Source of the DNA: Sporotomaculum syntrophicum
GTDB taxonomy: Bacteria; Bacillota; Desulfotomaculia; Desulfotomaculales; Desulfallaceae
Direction of reading: 5' to 3'
DNA: 64,000 bases
Assembly (NCBI RefSeq): GCF_009932395.1
Contig: NZ_LSRS01000001.1
Location: forward strand, 90,864-154,863
The notes beneath the pieces are model-generated. The model made no database searches. It saw nothing but the letters and a program-made list of their open reading frames with translations, and was not told the origin of the DNA. Both the position numbers and the translations under genes were made by a program. Below are positions 26,446 through 38,704 of this stretch, one piece after another; the first letter of the stretch is position 1, and each line of letters starts with the position of its first letter.

Positions 26446-27684
26446 TTAATTTCTGCCCAGCACCTTGGAGAAACGGTTAAGCAGACCGCCCTGGCGAACG
26501 TGCCAGTTGCTGCTGCGGTGTTCTTCACACACATTTTTATAAATATCCAGAGTTCTGGCAGCTATATCCTGCCAGCTGAAATCATGCAAGACTCTCTGGT
26601 AGGCGTTTTGTCGCAGTTGCTGCGCCTGCTGGGGATTTAAGAGCACATTGATAATCATATCGGCCAGGGAACGGGGATTACCCGGATAAGCTTTTAAACC
26701 ATCCACACTATGCCTGATAATTTCGCTTAAACCACCTGTATCGGATACCACAACCGGTGTTTGGGCAGCCATAGCCTCCAAAGCTACAATACCAAAAGGT
26801 TCATATAAGCTGGGAAACACTGCCACATCCGACCAGCTATACAAAGAATTACGGGTATAAGCATCAACATAACCGGTAAAATAAACACTCTGGGCAATTC
26901 CCATCCGTGAGGCCTGGTCCTGAAGCTCCTTCATGTAGGGGCCTTTTCCGCCAATTATAAATTTTGTATTGGGCACCCGGCCCAGTATCATCGGCACGGC
27001 ATCAAGCAGCACCTGGACACCTTTCTCACGCACCAGCCGTCCGACATAGAAAACAATTTTCTCATTTGGTGATGCATAATCATTACGAGAACGCTTTTCA
27101 TTCTTTTGTACGAAATTTTCCGGGTTCACACCATTGGGTATGATCCTTAATTTATCATCCGGAATTTGAAATACATACTTCATTTCCCTTTCCATATAAT
27201 GGCTGCAGCAAATCACCTGCCAAGCCTCATAACAAAGCCACCATTCCACATCACTGATATGGCGCTGGGTATCATTATGTAAGCCATAGTTTCTGCCGTA
27301 TTCCGTAGCATGAATGGTGGCCACCAGCGGTATGTGGTAAGCATGCTTGATCGCCCTGACTGCATAGGCTACCAGCCAGTCATGTCCGTGCACAATATCA
27401 AAGCCATTATTTTCACCTAATACCGGGATAGCTTTTTCCAGCATGGCTATATTCAGCTGGGCTACCCAGGTAGTAAAATCAGGTGAAGAAACATTGTATG
27501 GAATAATACGGTATACCTGAACACCGTTTACCCTTTCCATCTCAGGTAACCCCGGCTCACCCATGGTGAACAAATGTATTTCTACCCCCAAATCGGACAG
27601 GGCATTGGTCAGGTCATACACATGCTGTGCTAATCCACCCACACTTTTGGGGGGATACTCCCAGGAAAACATCGCCACACGCAT
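26446..27684 (-). CDS. Glycosyltransferase family 4 (starch/glycogen synthase-like)
   Basis: A 412-aa GT-B glycosyltransferase. The N-terminal half begins RVAMFSWEYPPKSVGGLAQHVYDLT, the acceptor-domain pattern of GT4/GT5 alpha-glucan synthases (the KVGGL-like loop binds the nucleotide sugar). The donor domain shows IIPNGVNPENF, VFYVGRLVREKGVQVLL and the E-x7-E motif in PSLYEPFGIVALEAMA. It probably adds glucose or another hexose to a glucan. The start is ATG 27684, seven bases after AAGGAGG. It is transcribed into the NDP-sugar gene, which may supply its donor. Confidence 0.9.
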   Translation of the reverse strand: MRVAMFSWEYPPKSVGGLAQHVYDLTNALSDLGVEIHLFTMGEPGLPEMERVNGVQVYRIIPYNVSSPDFTTWVAQLNIAMLEKAIPVLGENNGFDIVHGHDWLVAYAVRAIKHAYHIPLVATIHATEYGRNYGLHNDTQRHISDVEWWLCYEAWQVICCSHYMEREMKYVFQIPDDKLRIIPNGVNPENFVQKNEKRSRNDYASPNEKIVFYVGRLVREKGVQVLLDAVPMILGRVPNTKFIIGGKGPYMKELQDQASRMGIAQSVYFTGYVDAYTRNSLYSWSDVAVFPSLYEPFGIVALEAMAAQTPVVVSDTGGLSEIIRHSVDGLKAYPGNPRSLADMIINVLLNPQQAQQLRQNAYQRVLHDFSWQDIAARTLDIYKNVCEEHRSSNWHVRQGGLLNRFSKVLGRN

Positions 27685-27799
27685 TAATGGTCCTCCTTGT
27701 TTGGGTTTATTGCCCATTAAAGATAATATTGCTATAGTATGTTGAATATAGCTAAAATATTATAAATTTTTGTGTCTTTAAAAATAATCGTAATCATAG

Positions 27800-27835
27800 A
27801 TAAAAACACCTGCCGGTGAGCCTACAGGTGTTTCT
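27800..27835 (-). terminator. Terminator after the starch-binding module gene
   Basis: On the minus strand AAACACCTG and CAGGTGTTT (27825-27833, 27804-27812) form a stem followed by TTATC. It lies 46 nt after the CBM gene stop. Confidence 0.8.
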
Positions 27836-27881
27836 GGACATAATACAATTTTTGAGCCCGGGTACTTGCTGCAATGCATGC

Positions 27882-28253
27882 TTAGTGTGTTCTGCCGTTA
27901 TGAATTTGAAAACTCCAGTTAAAGCCGTTATTATTGTCCCAGCTGCCGTGCCCGTCATGGAAACAAAAATTAAATCTGGTTTCGTCCGGCATTTCCAGAG
28001 TTTTTACCCATCCCCAGCCGGTTTTCGACATGCGGTAAGCCTGGACATTGCGCCAATCACGAGCATCGCCGTACCCCACATGTAAATACACCTGAGCGGC
28101 ACCGCTGGTGGACAATAACCCGTCATACAACACAGTAATTTCTTCACCGCTGGTAATCGGGGTGGGATCCACCACTACGCCCCCCGGGTAACTTGCGTTA
28201 TGCATAGCCTTCAGCTTATATTCTCCCGAACCGAAGTTGGTGGGATTAGACAT
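27882..28253 (-). CDS. Stand-alone starch-binding module (CBM25/CBM53-like)
   Basis: A 123-aa protein made almost entirely of one carbohydrate-binding module. The pattern ITVLYDGLLSTSGAAQVYLHVGYGD, the aromatic residues in W..V..YRM and GWGWVKTL, and the end FCFHDGHGSWDNNNGFNWSF are those of CBM25/CBM53 starch-binding domains. There is no signal peptide or catalytic domain, so it presumably binds an intracellular glucan. It is transcribed in the same direction as the GT4 and NDP-sugar genes but has its own terminator. Confidence 0.85.
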   Translation of the reverse strand: MSNPTNFGSGEYKLKAMHNASYPGGVVVDPTPITSGEEITVLYDGLLSTSGAAQVYLHVGYGDARDWRNVQAYRMSKTGWGWVKTLEMPDETRFNFCFHDGHGSWDNNNGFNWSFQIHNGRTH

Positions 28254-28387
28254 GAATGATCGCCCTCCATTTACTATTTTGAGTTTTAATGCTGTCGATT
28301 ATATTATTTTCCCGAGCCCCTTTTTTATGCACCTAAACCTCCTGCTTAAAAGCGTTTGCCATAAATATGGCAGGCATAAATACCTAA

Positions 28388-28440
28388 AATAAAAAAAGCG
28401 TTCCGGAGCCCAAATATTCGGGAGCTGCCGAACGCTTTAC
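28388..28440 (-). terminator. Terminator after the homocitrate synthase gene
   Basis: AAAGCGTTC (minus-strand arm at 28430-28438) pairs with GAACGCTTT (28395-28403) and is followed by TTTTATTTT on the minus strand. It lies 39 nt after the stop of the NifV-like gene. Confidence 0.82.
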
Positions 28441-28476
28441 ATTGCTATTTTTTTTAAACTAACTAATTATCTAACG

Positions 28477-29658
28477 CTAGTCTAAATTAGGTCGACCATA
28501 GTAATCTTCATAAATGTACATTATTTCTTTGTCAAATAAGGGGCGTTTCAAAGAAACAGTGTAAGAACTAATTTTAGGCAATATTTCATCGGCCTGATGG
28601 TCGGTTAAATGAATACCATATTCGGCAAATTTAGCTTTAATGGCTGCTTTACCGGAGTGTTTGCCAACTACAATCTGTCTTTCCAGGCCAACTTCCTCGG
28701 GTTGGAAGGGTTCATAGGTTTTCGGGTTCTTCAGCGCTCCATCGGCATGGATGCCGGATTCGTGGGCAAACATGTTGGAACCGACAATAGCCTTCCAGGC
28801 GGGCAATTCACGTCCTGATGCACGAGAAACATATTCCGCCACTTCCCGGAATATCTCCGTCTTAAAGTCCAGATCTATGTGATACAAGTGTTTTAAAGCC
28901 ATCACCACTTCTTCCAGTGCCGCGTTCCCGGCCCGCTCACCCAGGCCGATTACGGTAACGCCAATCCACCTGGCACCGGCCATCACACCAGCCAGGGCAT
29001 TGGCCGTGGCCATGCCGAAATCATCATGTGTGTGCATTTCGATATCAATATCAACAGCTTCCTTGATTGCTTTAATGTTATTATAAATCGTAAAGGGTTC
29101 CATAACACCTACGGTATCGCAATAACGCAGCCGGTCGGCACCGGCTTCCTTGGCAGCTCTGGCATACTGGACCAAAAAGTCCATGTCACTGCGGGAAGCA
29201 TCTTCAGCATTGACTGAAATATACATGCCTTCCTTCTTGGCAAATTCGACTGCCTTAACCATTTGTTCCAATACCTGTTCCCGGGTAGTTCTAAGCTTGT
29301 GCTCAATGTGAATATCGGATGTGGAAATGGAAATCGCCACTGCGTCTACACCGCAGGCAAGGGAAGCTTCAATGTCCTTGAGTACCGGGCGATTCCAGCC
29401 CATAATACTGGCTTTGAGTCCGGCCCGGCATATTTTCATGATAGCGTCTTTTTCGTCGCCGCCCATGGTGGGGATACCTGCTTCGATTTGGTGTACACCC
29501 ATTTCATCTAAAAACTTGGCAATTCTTACCTTTTCACGATTGGCAAACACTATGCCGGCGGTTTGTTCGCCGTCCCGCAAAGTGGTGTCAATAATTCTAA
29601 TATCAGAAGCCCGTGGAGCCAGCCTTTGAATTTGGTAGATTTTATTGTCGTCAACCAT
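28477..29658 (-). CDS. nifV: Homocitrate synthase, NifV-like
   Basis: A DRE-TIM metallolyase of 393 aa: acetyl-CoA + 2-oxoglutarate to homocitrate, if NifV-like. The metal-binding motifs are DTTLRDGEQTAG near residue 24 and HTHDDFGMATAN near residue 195, followed by GLGERAGNAALEE as in NifV homocitrate synthases. The C-terminal leucine regulatory domain of isopropylmalate synthase is absent. No nif, lysine or coenzyme B genes are nearby, so its pathway (nitrogenase cofactor or another 2-oxoacid chain) cannot be told from the window. Related citramalate or isopropylmalate synthases are the main alternatives. Confidence 0.82.
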   Translation of the reverse strand: MVDDNKIYQIQRLAPRASDIRIIDTTLRDGEQTAGIVFANREKVRIAKFLDEMGVHQIEAGIPTMGGDEKDAIMKICRAGLKASIMGWNRPVLKDIEASLACGVDAVAISISTSDIHIEHKLRTTREQVLEQMVKAVEFAKKEGMYISVNAEDASRSDMDFLVQYARAAKEAGADRLRYCDTVGVMEPFTIYNNIKAIKEAVDIDIEMHTHDDFGMATANALAGVMAGARWIGVTVIGLGERAGNAALEEVVMALKHLYHIDLDFKTEIFREVAEYVSRASGRELPAWKAIVGSNMFAHESGIHADGALKNPKTYEPFQPEEVGLERQIVVGKHSGKAAIKAKFAEYGIHLTDHQADEILPKISSYTVSLKRPLFDKEIMYIYEDYYGRPNLD

Positions 29659-29826
29659 TCAATTATCTTCCTCTCTTTCCTATAACTTTTTGTAAAATAT
29701 ACTCATAATTATGTACTGCCAAAGCTAGCTTACAATTGCAATTTTATCATAATTTATCTGCTACAACAATATTTGGACGGCTATAAATAATGTATACATG
29801 AGTTATGCAATTTATGTATAAGATGT

Positions 29827-29860
29827 ATGAGAGCAGGGGGGTATCCCTGCTCTCATTTTT
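29827..29860 (+). terminator. Hairpin at the 3' side of gatB
   Basis: A 12-bp stem, ATGAGAGCAGGG (29827-29838) with its complement 29845-29856, followed by TTTT on the plus strand. The only transcript ending here is gatB on the minus strand, whose side lacks a clean T run, so this may be a weak bidirectional terminator. Confidence 0.6.
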
Positions 29861-31301
29861 ACTTATTTAGTTTTCCCTTGAGCAGCTCATTAACCAACCC
29901 CGGGTTAGCTTTACCCCTGGTGGATTTCATCACCTGGCCCACTAAAAAGGCAATGGCTTTTTCTTTACCGGCCCGGTAGTCTTCCACCGATTTGGGGTTG
30001 GCAGCAATTACTTCGTCAACCACTTTTTCAATCAACCCTGTATCGCTGATCTGAACCAGCCCTTGTTCTTCGATCACTTTACCGGCATCCTTACCGGTGT
30101 TATACATTTCCTCCAGTACAGTCCTGGCAATTCTCCCGCTGATGGTGCCCTCATCCAGCAATTGCAGCAGCCTTGCCAGCTGGGCGGGACTGATGCGCAC
30201 CTCCTGGATATCCTGGCCGCCGGCGTTCATCATTCTGGCCAGCTCACCCATGACCCAGTTGCTCACCAGCTTGGGGTTATTATATATCTGCACGCATTCT
30301 TCATAGTAATCGGCCAGTTCACGGGAGCTGGTCAGCACCATCGCATCGTACTCAGGCAGGCCATAAGCGGTTACCAAACGCTGCCTGCGCGCATCCGGCA
30401 ATTCGGGCAGGCCGGCTTTAATGGCTTCCACCCAGGCCCGGTCAATCACCAGGGGAGGTAAGTCGGGGTCGGGGAAGTAACGGTAATCATGGGCTTCCTC
30501 CTTGCTGCGCATGGACAGGGTTTCGCCCCGGGCTTCGTCCCAGGTCCTGGTCTCCTGGACCACTTTTCCCCCGCTCTCCAGCAGTTTAATCTGGCGCGCA
30601 ATTTCATAGTTAACCGCTTTATGCAGCGCTTTAAAGGAATTCATATTTTTAATTTCTGTCTTGGTTCCCAGCTCGGCTTGACCCGCCGGCCTGACCGATA
30701 TATTAGCATCGCAGCGCAGGGAGCCCTCCTGCATTTTACAGTCGCTGACCCCGGTATATTGAATAATCGCCTTTAGTTTCTCCAGGTATGCCACGGCTTC
30801 ATCGGCACTGCGCATATCGGGCTCGGATACTATTTCAATCAGCGGCACTCCGGTGCGGTTGTAATCCACCAGTGAAAAAGGAGTAGAGGAAATGGTGCCC
30901 TGGTGCACCAGCTTGCCGGCATCCTCTTCCATATGCAACCTGGTTATCCCAACGCGTTTACCCGCACCATGCACATTTATCTCCAGGCAGCCATGCTCGG
31001 CAATGGGTAAATCGTACTGGGATATTTGGTAATTTTTTGGTAAATCAGGATAATAATAATTTTTCCGGTCAAATTTCGAAAAAGGGGCAATCCGGCAATT
31101 CAATGCCAGCCCGGCTTTTATGGCATATTCCACTACTTTTTTATTCACCACCGGCAGCACTCCGGGCAACCCGAGGCACACCGGGCATACGTGCTGGTTG
31201 GGATCGGCACCGAACTCGGTGCTGGAGTGGCAAAAAATCTTAGTATCGGTCTTTAATTCAACATGCACTTCCAGGCCGATAACAGCTTCATATTGAGCCA
31301 A
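29859..31301 (-). CDS. gatB: Asp/Glu-tRNA(Asn/Gln) amidotransferase subunit B
   Basis: GatB, the kinase/tRNA-binding subunit of GatCAB, which converts Glu-tRNA(Gln) and Asp-tRNA(Asn) to the amidated forms. The 480-aa product begins [15 protein letters not shown], has the zinc-type CPVCLGLPG segment, the ATP site and the C-terminal YqeY-like tail ([17 protein letters not shown]). The start is TTG after CTGGAGGTG. It is the last gene of pcrA-ligA-gatC-gatA-gatB, 20 nt after gatA. Confidence 0.97.
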   Translation of the reverse strand: MAQYEAVIGLEVHVELKTDTKIFCHSSTEFGADPNQHVCPVCLGLPGVLPVVNKKVVEYAIKAGLALNCRIAPFSKFDRKNYYYPDLPKNYQISQYDLPIAEHGCLEINVHGAGKRVGITRLHMEEDAGKLVHQGTISSTPFSLVDYNRTGVPLIEIVSEPDMRSADEAVAYLEKLKAIIQYTGVSDCKMQEGSLRCDANISVRPAGQAELGTKTEIKNMNSFKALHKAVNYEIARQIKLLESGGKVVQETRTWDEARGETLSMRSKEEAHDYRYFPDPDLPPLVIDRAWVEAIKAGLPELPDARRQRLVTAYGLPEYDAMVLTSSRELADYYEECVQIYNNPKLVSNWVMGELARMMNAGGQDIQEVRISPAQLARLLQLLDEGTISGRIARTVLEEMYNTGKDAGKVIEEQGLVQISDTGLIEKVVDEVIAANPKSVEDYRAGKEKAIAFLVGQVMKSTRGKANPGLVNELLKGKLNK

Positions 31302-31321
31302 ATAGGTACACCTCCAGGAAT

Positions 31322-32776
31322 TTACTCGGGCAACATGCGGTGGTGATCGGTATTTTGTTCAAAAGCGTAGGCAGCGCGCAGTATATCCCCCTCACCAAAG
31401 GGCCGGCCGATTAGCTGCAGTCCCACGGGCAGCTTGTTCACCATACCGGCGGGGATGGAAATAGCGGGAATACCGGCCAGGTTAATGGCCAGTGTGCAGA
31501 TATCCACCATGTACATCTGCAGCGGGTCGTCCACCTTTTCACCTCGCTTAAAGGCGGTGACCGGGGCGGTTGGTCCCAGCAGCAGGTCAAATTCTTCAAA
31601 AGCCCGGTCGAAATCTGCTTTAATTAACGTGCGCACTTTCAGCGCCTGGTTATAATAGGCATCGTAATAGCCTGCGGAAAGGGCATAGGTACCCAGCATG
31701 ATTCTTCTTTTTACTTCGGAGCCAAAGCCCTCGCTGCGGGTTCGCATAAACATATCCACCAGGTCTTCGGCTTCTGCAGCCCGGTATCCGTAGCGCACCC
31801 CATCATAGCGGGCCAGGTTGGAGCTGGCTTCTGCCGGAGCGATCAGGTAATAGGCCGGCAGGGCGTACTCGGTGTGCGGCAGAGTTGTTTCCTCCACCAC
31901 GGCGCCCAGACCGGCGTAGGTTTCTATAGCTTTTTGGATCACTTCCCTGACTGCCGGGTCGATACCTTCGCCCAAGTATTCACGGGGCACCCCAATTTTT
32001 ACGCCTTTGATATCCCCGGTTAAAAAGGAGGTATAATCAGGCACAGCAAATGGCGCCGATGTGGAGTCCAGCGGGTCATGCCCGCAAATCACGTTTAACA
32101 GCATGGCACAGTCGGTGACATCCCTGGTTAAGGGTCCGATTTGGTCCAGAGAGGAGGCATAAGCCACCAGACCGTAGCGGGACACTGCGCCATAGGTGGG
32201 CTTCATACCCACCACCCCGCAAAAGGAGGCGGGCTGGCGAATTGAACCGCCGGTATCGGAGCCCAAACCCAGAATAGCCTCACCGGCCGCCACCGCGGCC
32301 GCCGATCCACCGCTGGAACCCCCGGGCACCCGGGTGGTGTCCCAGGGGTTGCAGGTAGTAAAGAAAGCTGAGTTTTCGCAAGAGGAACCCATGGCAAATT
32401 CGTCCATATTGGTTTTGCCCGCCATCACAGTCCGGGCCTGGTTTAAATGTTTCATCACGGTAGCATCGTACGGGGGTATGTAGTTATATAACATCTTGGA
32501 AGCACAGGTGGTGCGCACCCTTTTGGTGCAAATATTATCCTTTACAGCCACCGGTATGCCGGCCAGCGGCGGCAGTGCCTCTCCGGCCAGTCTGGCCCGG
32601 TCCACCTGCCGGGCAAGCTCCAGCGCCTGTTCCCTGGTCAAGGTAATATAGGCACGAATTTTATCTTCCACTTGCTCAATACGCTCAAACACCGCCCGGG
32701 TAAGCTCTTCGGCACTGATTTGCTTGCTAACCAGCATATCATGTAACTGGTGTGCGGTTAAGTAATGTAATTGCAA
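31322..32776 (-). CDS. gatA: Asp/Glu-tRNA(Asn/Gln) amidotransferase subunit A
   Basis: GatA, the amidase that releases ammonia from glutamine. The 484-aa product has the Ser-cisSer-Lys triad of the amidase signature: Lys in [10 protein letters not shown] and the serines in [14 protein letters not shown] and [11 protein letters not shown]. The start is TTG 32776, seven bases after GGAGGG. It is followed by gatB. Confidence 0.97.
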   Translation of the reverse strand: MQLHYLTAHQLHDMLVSKQISAEELTRAVFERIEQVEDKIRAYITLTREQALELARQVDRARLAGEALPPLAGIPVAVKDNICTKRVRTTCASKMLYNYIPPYDATVMKHLNQARTVMAGKTNMDEFAMGSSCENSAFFTTCNPWDTTRVPGGSSGGSAAAVAAGEAILGLGSDTGGSIRQPASFCGVVGMKPTYGAVSRYGLVAYASSLDQIGPLTRDVTDCAMLLNVICGHDPLDSTSAPFAVPDYTSFLTGDIKGVKIGVPREYLGEGIDPAVREVIQKAIETYAGLGAVVEETTLPHTEYALPAYYLIAPAEASSNLARYDGVRYGYRAAEAEDLVDMFMRTRSEGFGSEVKRRIMLGTYALSAGYYDAYYNQALKVRTLIKADFDRAFEEFDLLLGPTAPVTAFKRGEKVDDPLQMYMVDICTLAINLAGIPAISIPAGMVNKLPVGLQLIGRPFGEGDILRAAYAFEQNTDHHRMLPE

Positions 32777-32858
32777 TACATTTCCCTCCAGCTTTTATCC
32801 AAATCTGCATATTTTGGAAGCATTCCTTTTAGAGTTGCTTCCCTATCCGCTCGCACTG

Positions 32859-33140
32859 CTAGATAATCTTGGGCACTTTAAAAAAGTTGCCCTGGCGGTC
32901 CGGCGCATTGCCCAGCACCTGGTCTACCGGCATATGCTCTCCTGCACGGTCTTCCCGAAAAACGTTTTGTAAGTCCAGCACGTGCGCGGTGGGCGGTACA
33001 CCTTCCGTGTTTAGATCCTGCAGTTTGCGGACGTTTTCTAATATATCACTCAGCTGCTTGCCATAAACTTGCTTTTCATCCCCGGTTAGTGATAAACGAG
33101 CCAGCAGCGCTACGTGTTCAACATCTTTGATGCTAATCAT
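32859..33140 (-). CDS. gatC: Asp/Glu-tRNA(Asn/Gln) amidotransferase subunit C
   Basis: GatC, the small stabilising subunit of GatCAB. The 93-aa product has the typical VEHVALLARLSLTGDEK start, an LSDILENVRKLQDLNTEGVPPTAH centre, and a FREDR...NAPDRQGNFFKVPKII end. It is 41 nt downstream of ligA. Confidence 0.95.
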   Translation of the reverse strand: MISIKDVEHVALLARLSLTGDEKQVYGKQLSDILENVRKLQDLNTEGVPPTAHVLDLQNVFREDRAGEHMPVDQVLGNAPDRQGNFFKVPKII

Positions 33141-33181
33141 TTACCCACACCTTCCTTATCTCTTAAAAAACCGGCCCCGGC

Positions 33182-35221
<2,040 letters not shown>

Positions 35222-37363
35222 CTAGCGTTCCAGCGGTGCGTAGCGGGCCAGAAGTGTTTTAATACCCAGCCCCGGAAACTCTATTTTCAGCTCGGTTTTT
35301 TCACCTTTGCCCCGAACTTCCATGATGGTGCCCTGTCCCCATTTGCGATGGTAAACCTGTTCCCCTGTTATATATGGCTTGTTGGAGTCTGGCTGCCGGT
35401 AAGCCTGTGCAGGTTTAACCTCCTGCCTTTGAACAGGCAAAGGATCCAGGGTATTAATTAAATCAGGCGGCAGCTCCTGCAAAAAACGGGAAGGTTCATT
35501 CATTCTGGTATGACCGTATAGCGTGCGCTGCCAGCAATGCGTCAAATACAGGTGCTCCATGGCCCTGGTTATACCCACGTAGCAGAGCCTTCTCTCTTCC
35601 TCAAGCTCGTGCTTGTCCTCCATGGAACGGGAGTGAGGAAAAACTGTTTCCTCCAGTCCGGCCATAAAAACTACCGGGAACTCCAATCCCTTGGCACTGT
35701 GCAGGGTCATCAAGGTAACCTGGTCGGCATCCTGTTCATAATTATCGAGGTCGGTAACCAAAGCCAGCGAGGCCAGGAAGTCCTCCAGACCGCCGGTTTC
35801 ACCCCGCGCGTCATATTCCCCGGTAACCGAATAAAACTCGTGCAAGTTTTCCAGGCGGGTTCGGGATTCCACTGTCCGGTCACTTTCCAAAGCCTGCCGG
35901 TAACCGGTTTCATCCAGAACTGTCTGCACCAGTGCGGTGATAGATAAAGCCGGCATCCTTTTTCTGATCTCACCCATAGTTTTACCAAAAATAGCGGCGG
36001 CATGAGCGGCTTTACCGGTTAAGCCGGAACTGCCGGGAGCGATTTCCAGCAAGGTTAACGGTGCCAGGCCGGTTTCATCCGACCTGTTAAAAATTTTGTT
36101 TATTGACGCGGCACCAATACCCCTTTTAGGCTCATTGATAACCCGCCGCAGGCTAAGCCGGTCACTGGGGTTGACCAGCAGCCGCAGGTAAGCTAACAGA
36201 TCCTTAATTTCCTTGCGTTCATAAAAGCGCAGACCGCCTACAATGGTGTACGGTATGCCTGCTGTCAGAAATTTTTCCTCCAGTACCCGGGACTGGGCGT
36301 TGGTGCGGTATAAAACGGCGAAATTCCGGTATGGTTTTTTTAATTCGTGGTGCCAGCGATTAATTTGGTCCACCACATAACGCGCCTCGGCATGTTCGTC
36401 CCGGGCGGTAAAAACCGTGATGGGATTTCCGGGCGCACCGGCAGTCCAGAGCTTCTTTTCTTTGCGGTCCCGGTTATGCCGGATGACCTCGTTGGCAGAT
36501 TCCAGTATTGTGCGGGTGGAACGGTAATTTTGCTCCAAAACAATGGCGGCAGCATCCGGGTAATCCCGCTCAAAGCTCAGGATATTCTGGATGTCAGCTC
36601 CCCGCCAGCTATAAATACCCTGATCAGGATCTCCCACCACGCACAGGTTGCGGTGCTTCCCGGCCAATAAATTAACCAGTACATACTGGACATGGTTGGT
36701 ATCCTGGTATTCATCCACCAGAATGTAACGGAATTTATCCTGGTAATAGTTCAGCACGGCAGGGTTATTTTGCAATAGCAGCACGGTCTGCATTAATAAG
36801 TCATCGAAATCAAGGGCGTTATTTTGCCGCAGCTTGTCCTGGTAAAGCTTATATACATTGCATGCTATCCGGCTGAAATAATCATAAGACTTCTTTTCCA
36901 GCTCCGCCGGTCCGTAAAGCATGTTCTTCGCCTGGGATATGGCCGACAGCATTGCCTGAGGAGGGAATTTTTTATCATCCAGGTTCAATTCTTTAAGACA
37001 ATCCTTAATCACCGTCTTTTGATCTTCAGTATCGTAGATGACAAAATTAGCTGTATACCCGGCAAACCCGGACTGTCTCCGCAAAATACGCAGGCAGGTT
37101 GCATGAAAGGTAAACACCCAGAGGTCATGTACTTGCTTCGGAACTGCTGCCGCAATCCTTTCCCGCATTTCCCGGGCTGCTTTATTGGTAAAAGTGATGG
37201 CTAAAATATTATAAGGATTCACACCTTTTTCCAGCAGCAAATACGCAATTCTGGTGGTAAGCACCCGGGTTTTGCCGCTGCCCGCCCCGGCCAGCACCAG
37301 CAGTGGACCGTCTTGATAAGTAACAGCTCTTTTCTGGGCCTCATTCAGCGCGGTTAAATCCAT
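35222..37363 (-). CDS. pcrA: ATP-dependent DNA helicase PcrA/UvrD
   Basis: A superfamily 1A 3'-5' helicase used in repair and in removing RecA or stalled polymerase. The 713-aa product has Walker A (VLAGAGSGKTRVLTTRIAYLL), Walker B (ILVDEYQDTNHVQY), motif III (CVVGDPDQGIYSWRGAD), motif VI (CYVGITRAMEHLYLTH) and the Tudor-like C-terminus (YHRKWGQGTIMEVRGKGE...) of Firmicute PcrA. The start is ATG 37363 after GGAGG. It is the first gene of pcrA-ligA-gatCAB. Confidence 0.97.
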   Translation of the reverse strand: MDLTALNEAQKRAVTYQDGPLLVLAGAGSGKTRVLTTRIAYLLLEKGVNPYNILAITFTNKAAREMRERIAAAVPKQVHDLWVFTFHATCLRILRRQSGFAGYTANFVIYDTEDQKTVIKDCLKELNLDDKKFPPQAMLSAISQAKNMLYGPAELEKKSYDYFSRIACNVYKLYQDKLRQNNALDFDDLLMQTVLLLQNNPAVLNYYQDKFRYILVDEYQDTNHVQYVLVNLLAGKHRNLCVVGDPDQGIYSWRGADIQNILSFERDYPDAAAIVLEQNYRSTRTILESANEVIRHNRDRKEKKLWTAGAPGNPITVFTARDEHAEARYVVDQINRWHHELKKPYRNFAVLYRTNAQSRVLEEKFLTAGIPYTIVGGLRFYERKEIKDLLAYLRLLVNPSDRLSLRRVINEPKRGIGAASINKIFNRSDETGLAPLTLLEIAPGSSGLTGKAAHAAAIFGKTMGEIRKRMPALSITALVQTVLDETGYRQALESDRTVESRTRLENLHEFYSVTGEYDARGETGGLEDFLASLALVTDLDNYEQDADQVTLMTLHSAKGLEFPVVFMAGLEETVFPHSRSMEDKHELEEERRLCYVGITRAMEHLYLTHCWQRTLYGHTRMNEPSRFLQELPPDLINTLDPLPVQRQEVKPAQAYRQPDSNKPYITGEQVYHRKWGQGTIMEVRGKGEKTELKIEFPGLGIKTLLARYAPLER

Positions 37364-37446
37364 AACAACCTCCAACTTATTTTTCCTAGTTACACGGCAG
37401 GTGCATGTACAACAAAACTATATCATAAAACATCGCAAAATGGGAC

Positions 37447-37475
37447 AAAATGCCACCTTGCGGTGGCTTTTACTA
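37447..37475 (-). terminator. Terminator after the his operon
   Basis: GCCACC and GGTGGC (37452-37457, 37462-37467) around a TTGC loop; on the minus strand the stem is followed by ATTTTGTCC. It lies about 50 nt after the hisI stop and 90 nt before pcrA, so it separates the two operons. It may also act on the plus strand (TTTT follows). Confidence 0.8.
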
Positions 37476-37521
37476 GAAGTAATCACAATTAACATTGTAC
37501 CTACGTGCAGAGCGAGGGCAA

Positions 37522-37923
37522 TTATTTTTTATCACCATACACTTCTTCCGGGTCAAACATAGGTTCTCCCTTAATGGTTACCGTACCGTCTCCGGCCAGT
37601 GCATAATGGAAACAGCTGTAATAGCCCTCGTGGCAGGCTGCTCCCTTTTGCTCCACCAGCAGCAGTAAAGTATCGCTGTCGCAGTCGAAATACATTTCCT
37701 TGACTCTTTGCACGTTACCGGAGGATTCGCCCTTGTGCCAGAATTCCTGCCGGCTCCGGCTCCAGAACCAGGTTTCTCCGCTGGCCAGCGTTCTGCCCAC
37801 AGACTCGCTGTTCATATAAGCCAGCATCAGTACATCTTTGGTGGCCACATCCTGCACAATGGCCGGGATTAACCCGTCACTGTTATATTTAAGGTCTTCG
37901 GGTTTAATTTGCTTTAATTGCAT
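37522..37923 (-). CDS. hisI: Phosphoribosyl-AMP cyclohydrolase
   Basis: HisI, third step of histidine synthesis. The 133-aa product is the cyclohydrolase domain only, with the zinc site [27 protein letters not shown] (C and H ligands) and [16 protein letters not shown]. The phosphoribosyl-ATP pyrophosphohydrolase (HisE) domain often fused to it is absent and no hisE is seen nearby. It is the last gene of the his operon. Confidence 0.96.
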   Translation of the reverse strand: MQLKQIKPEDLKYNSDGLIPAIVQDVATKDVLMLAYMNSESVGRTLASGETWFWSRSRQEFWHKGESSGNVQRVKEMYFDCDSDTLLLLVEQKGAACHEGYYSCFHYALAGDGTVTIKGEPMFDPEEVYGDKK

Positions 37924-37937
37924 TTACATTCCTCCAT

Positions 37938-38696
37938 TTAAATGCGCACAGGCACATTATTTTTATATAAATACTGTTTGGTTTCGGCAATGGAATAGGT
38001 GCCGAAATGAAAAATGGACGCCGCCAGGGCAGCATCGGCCTCACCGCTGGTCAAGCCGTCCACGATATGGTCCAGGTTGCCAACGCCGCCGGAGGCAATC
38101 ACCGGTATCCGTACAGCCCGGGCGATGGCCCTGGTCAGGGGTATATCATAACCGTCCAGGGTGCCGTCCCGGTCCATGCTGGTTAATAATATTTCACCGG
38201 CCCCCAGCTCTTCCGCCTGCTCCGCCCAGGACACGGCATCAATACCGGCGGGCGTGCGGCCTCCATGAACATACACTTCCCATTTGTCCTCGTCCACCCG
38301 GCGGGCATCTATGGCCACTACTATGCACTGGCTGCCGAACCGCGCCGAGGCCTCGGCAATTAGTTGGGGACTATGCACCGCCGCAGTGTTGATGGAAACT
38401 TTGTCCGCACCGGCGGAAAGCATAGCCCGGATATCCTCCAGGGTGCTGATGCCGCCGCCTACCGTGAAAGGTATAAAAACCTCGGCGGCTGTGCGGTAGA
38501 CCATGTCCAGCACGGTTTTGCGTCCTTCGGCGGAGGCGGTGATATCCAGAAAAACCAGTTCGTCCGCACCCTCCCGGTCGTAAAAGGCCGCCAACTCCAC
38601 CGGATCCCCCGCATCCCGCAAATTAATAAAGTTTGTGCCCTTGACTACACGGCCGCCGGTTACATCAAGGCAGGGGATAATTCTTTTCATTAACAT
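37938..38696 (-). CDS. hisF: Imidazole glycerol phosphate synthase, cyclase subunit
   Basis: HisF, a (beta/alpha)8 barrel that pairs with HisH to make imidazole glycerol phosphate and AICAR from PRFAR. The 252-aa product has the catalytic aspartates in [18 protein letters not shown] and [10 protein letters not shown], and the phosphate loops VGGGI and ASGGVG. AICAR feeds into purine synthesis (purH in this window). Confidence 0.97.
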   Translation of the reverse strand: MLMKRIIPCLDVTGGRVVKGTNFINLRDAGDPVELAAFYDREGADELVFLDITASAEGRKTVLDMVYRTAAEVFIPFTVGGGISTLEDIRAMLSAGADKVSINTAAVHSPQLIAEASARFGSQCIVVAIDARRVDEDKWEVYVHGGRTPAGIDAVSWAEQAEELGAGEILLTSMDRDGTLDGYDIPLTRAIARAVRIPVIASGGVGNLDHIVDGLTSGEADAALAASIFHFGTYSIAETKQYLYKNNVPVRI

Positions 38697-38704
38697 ATTT
38701 AAGA

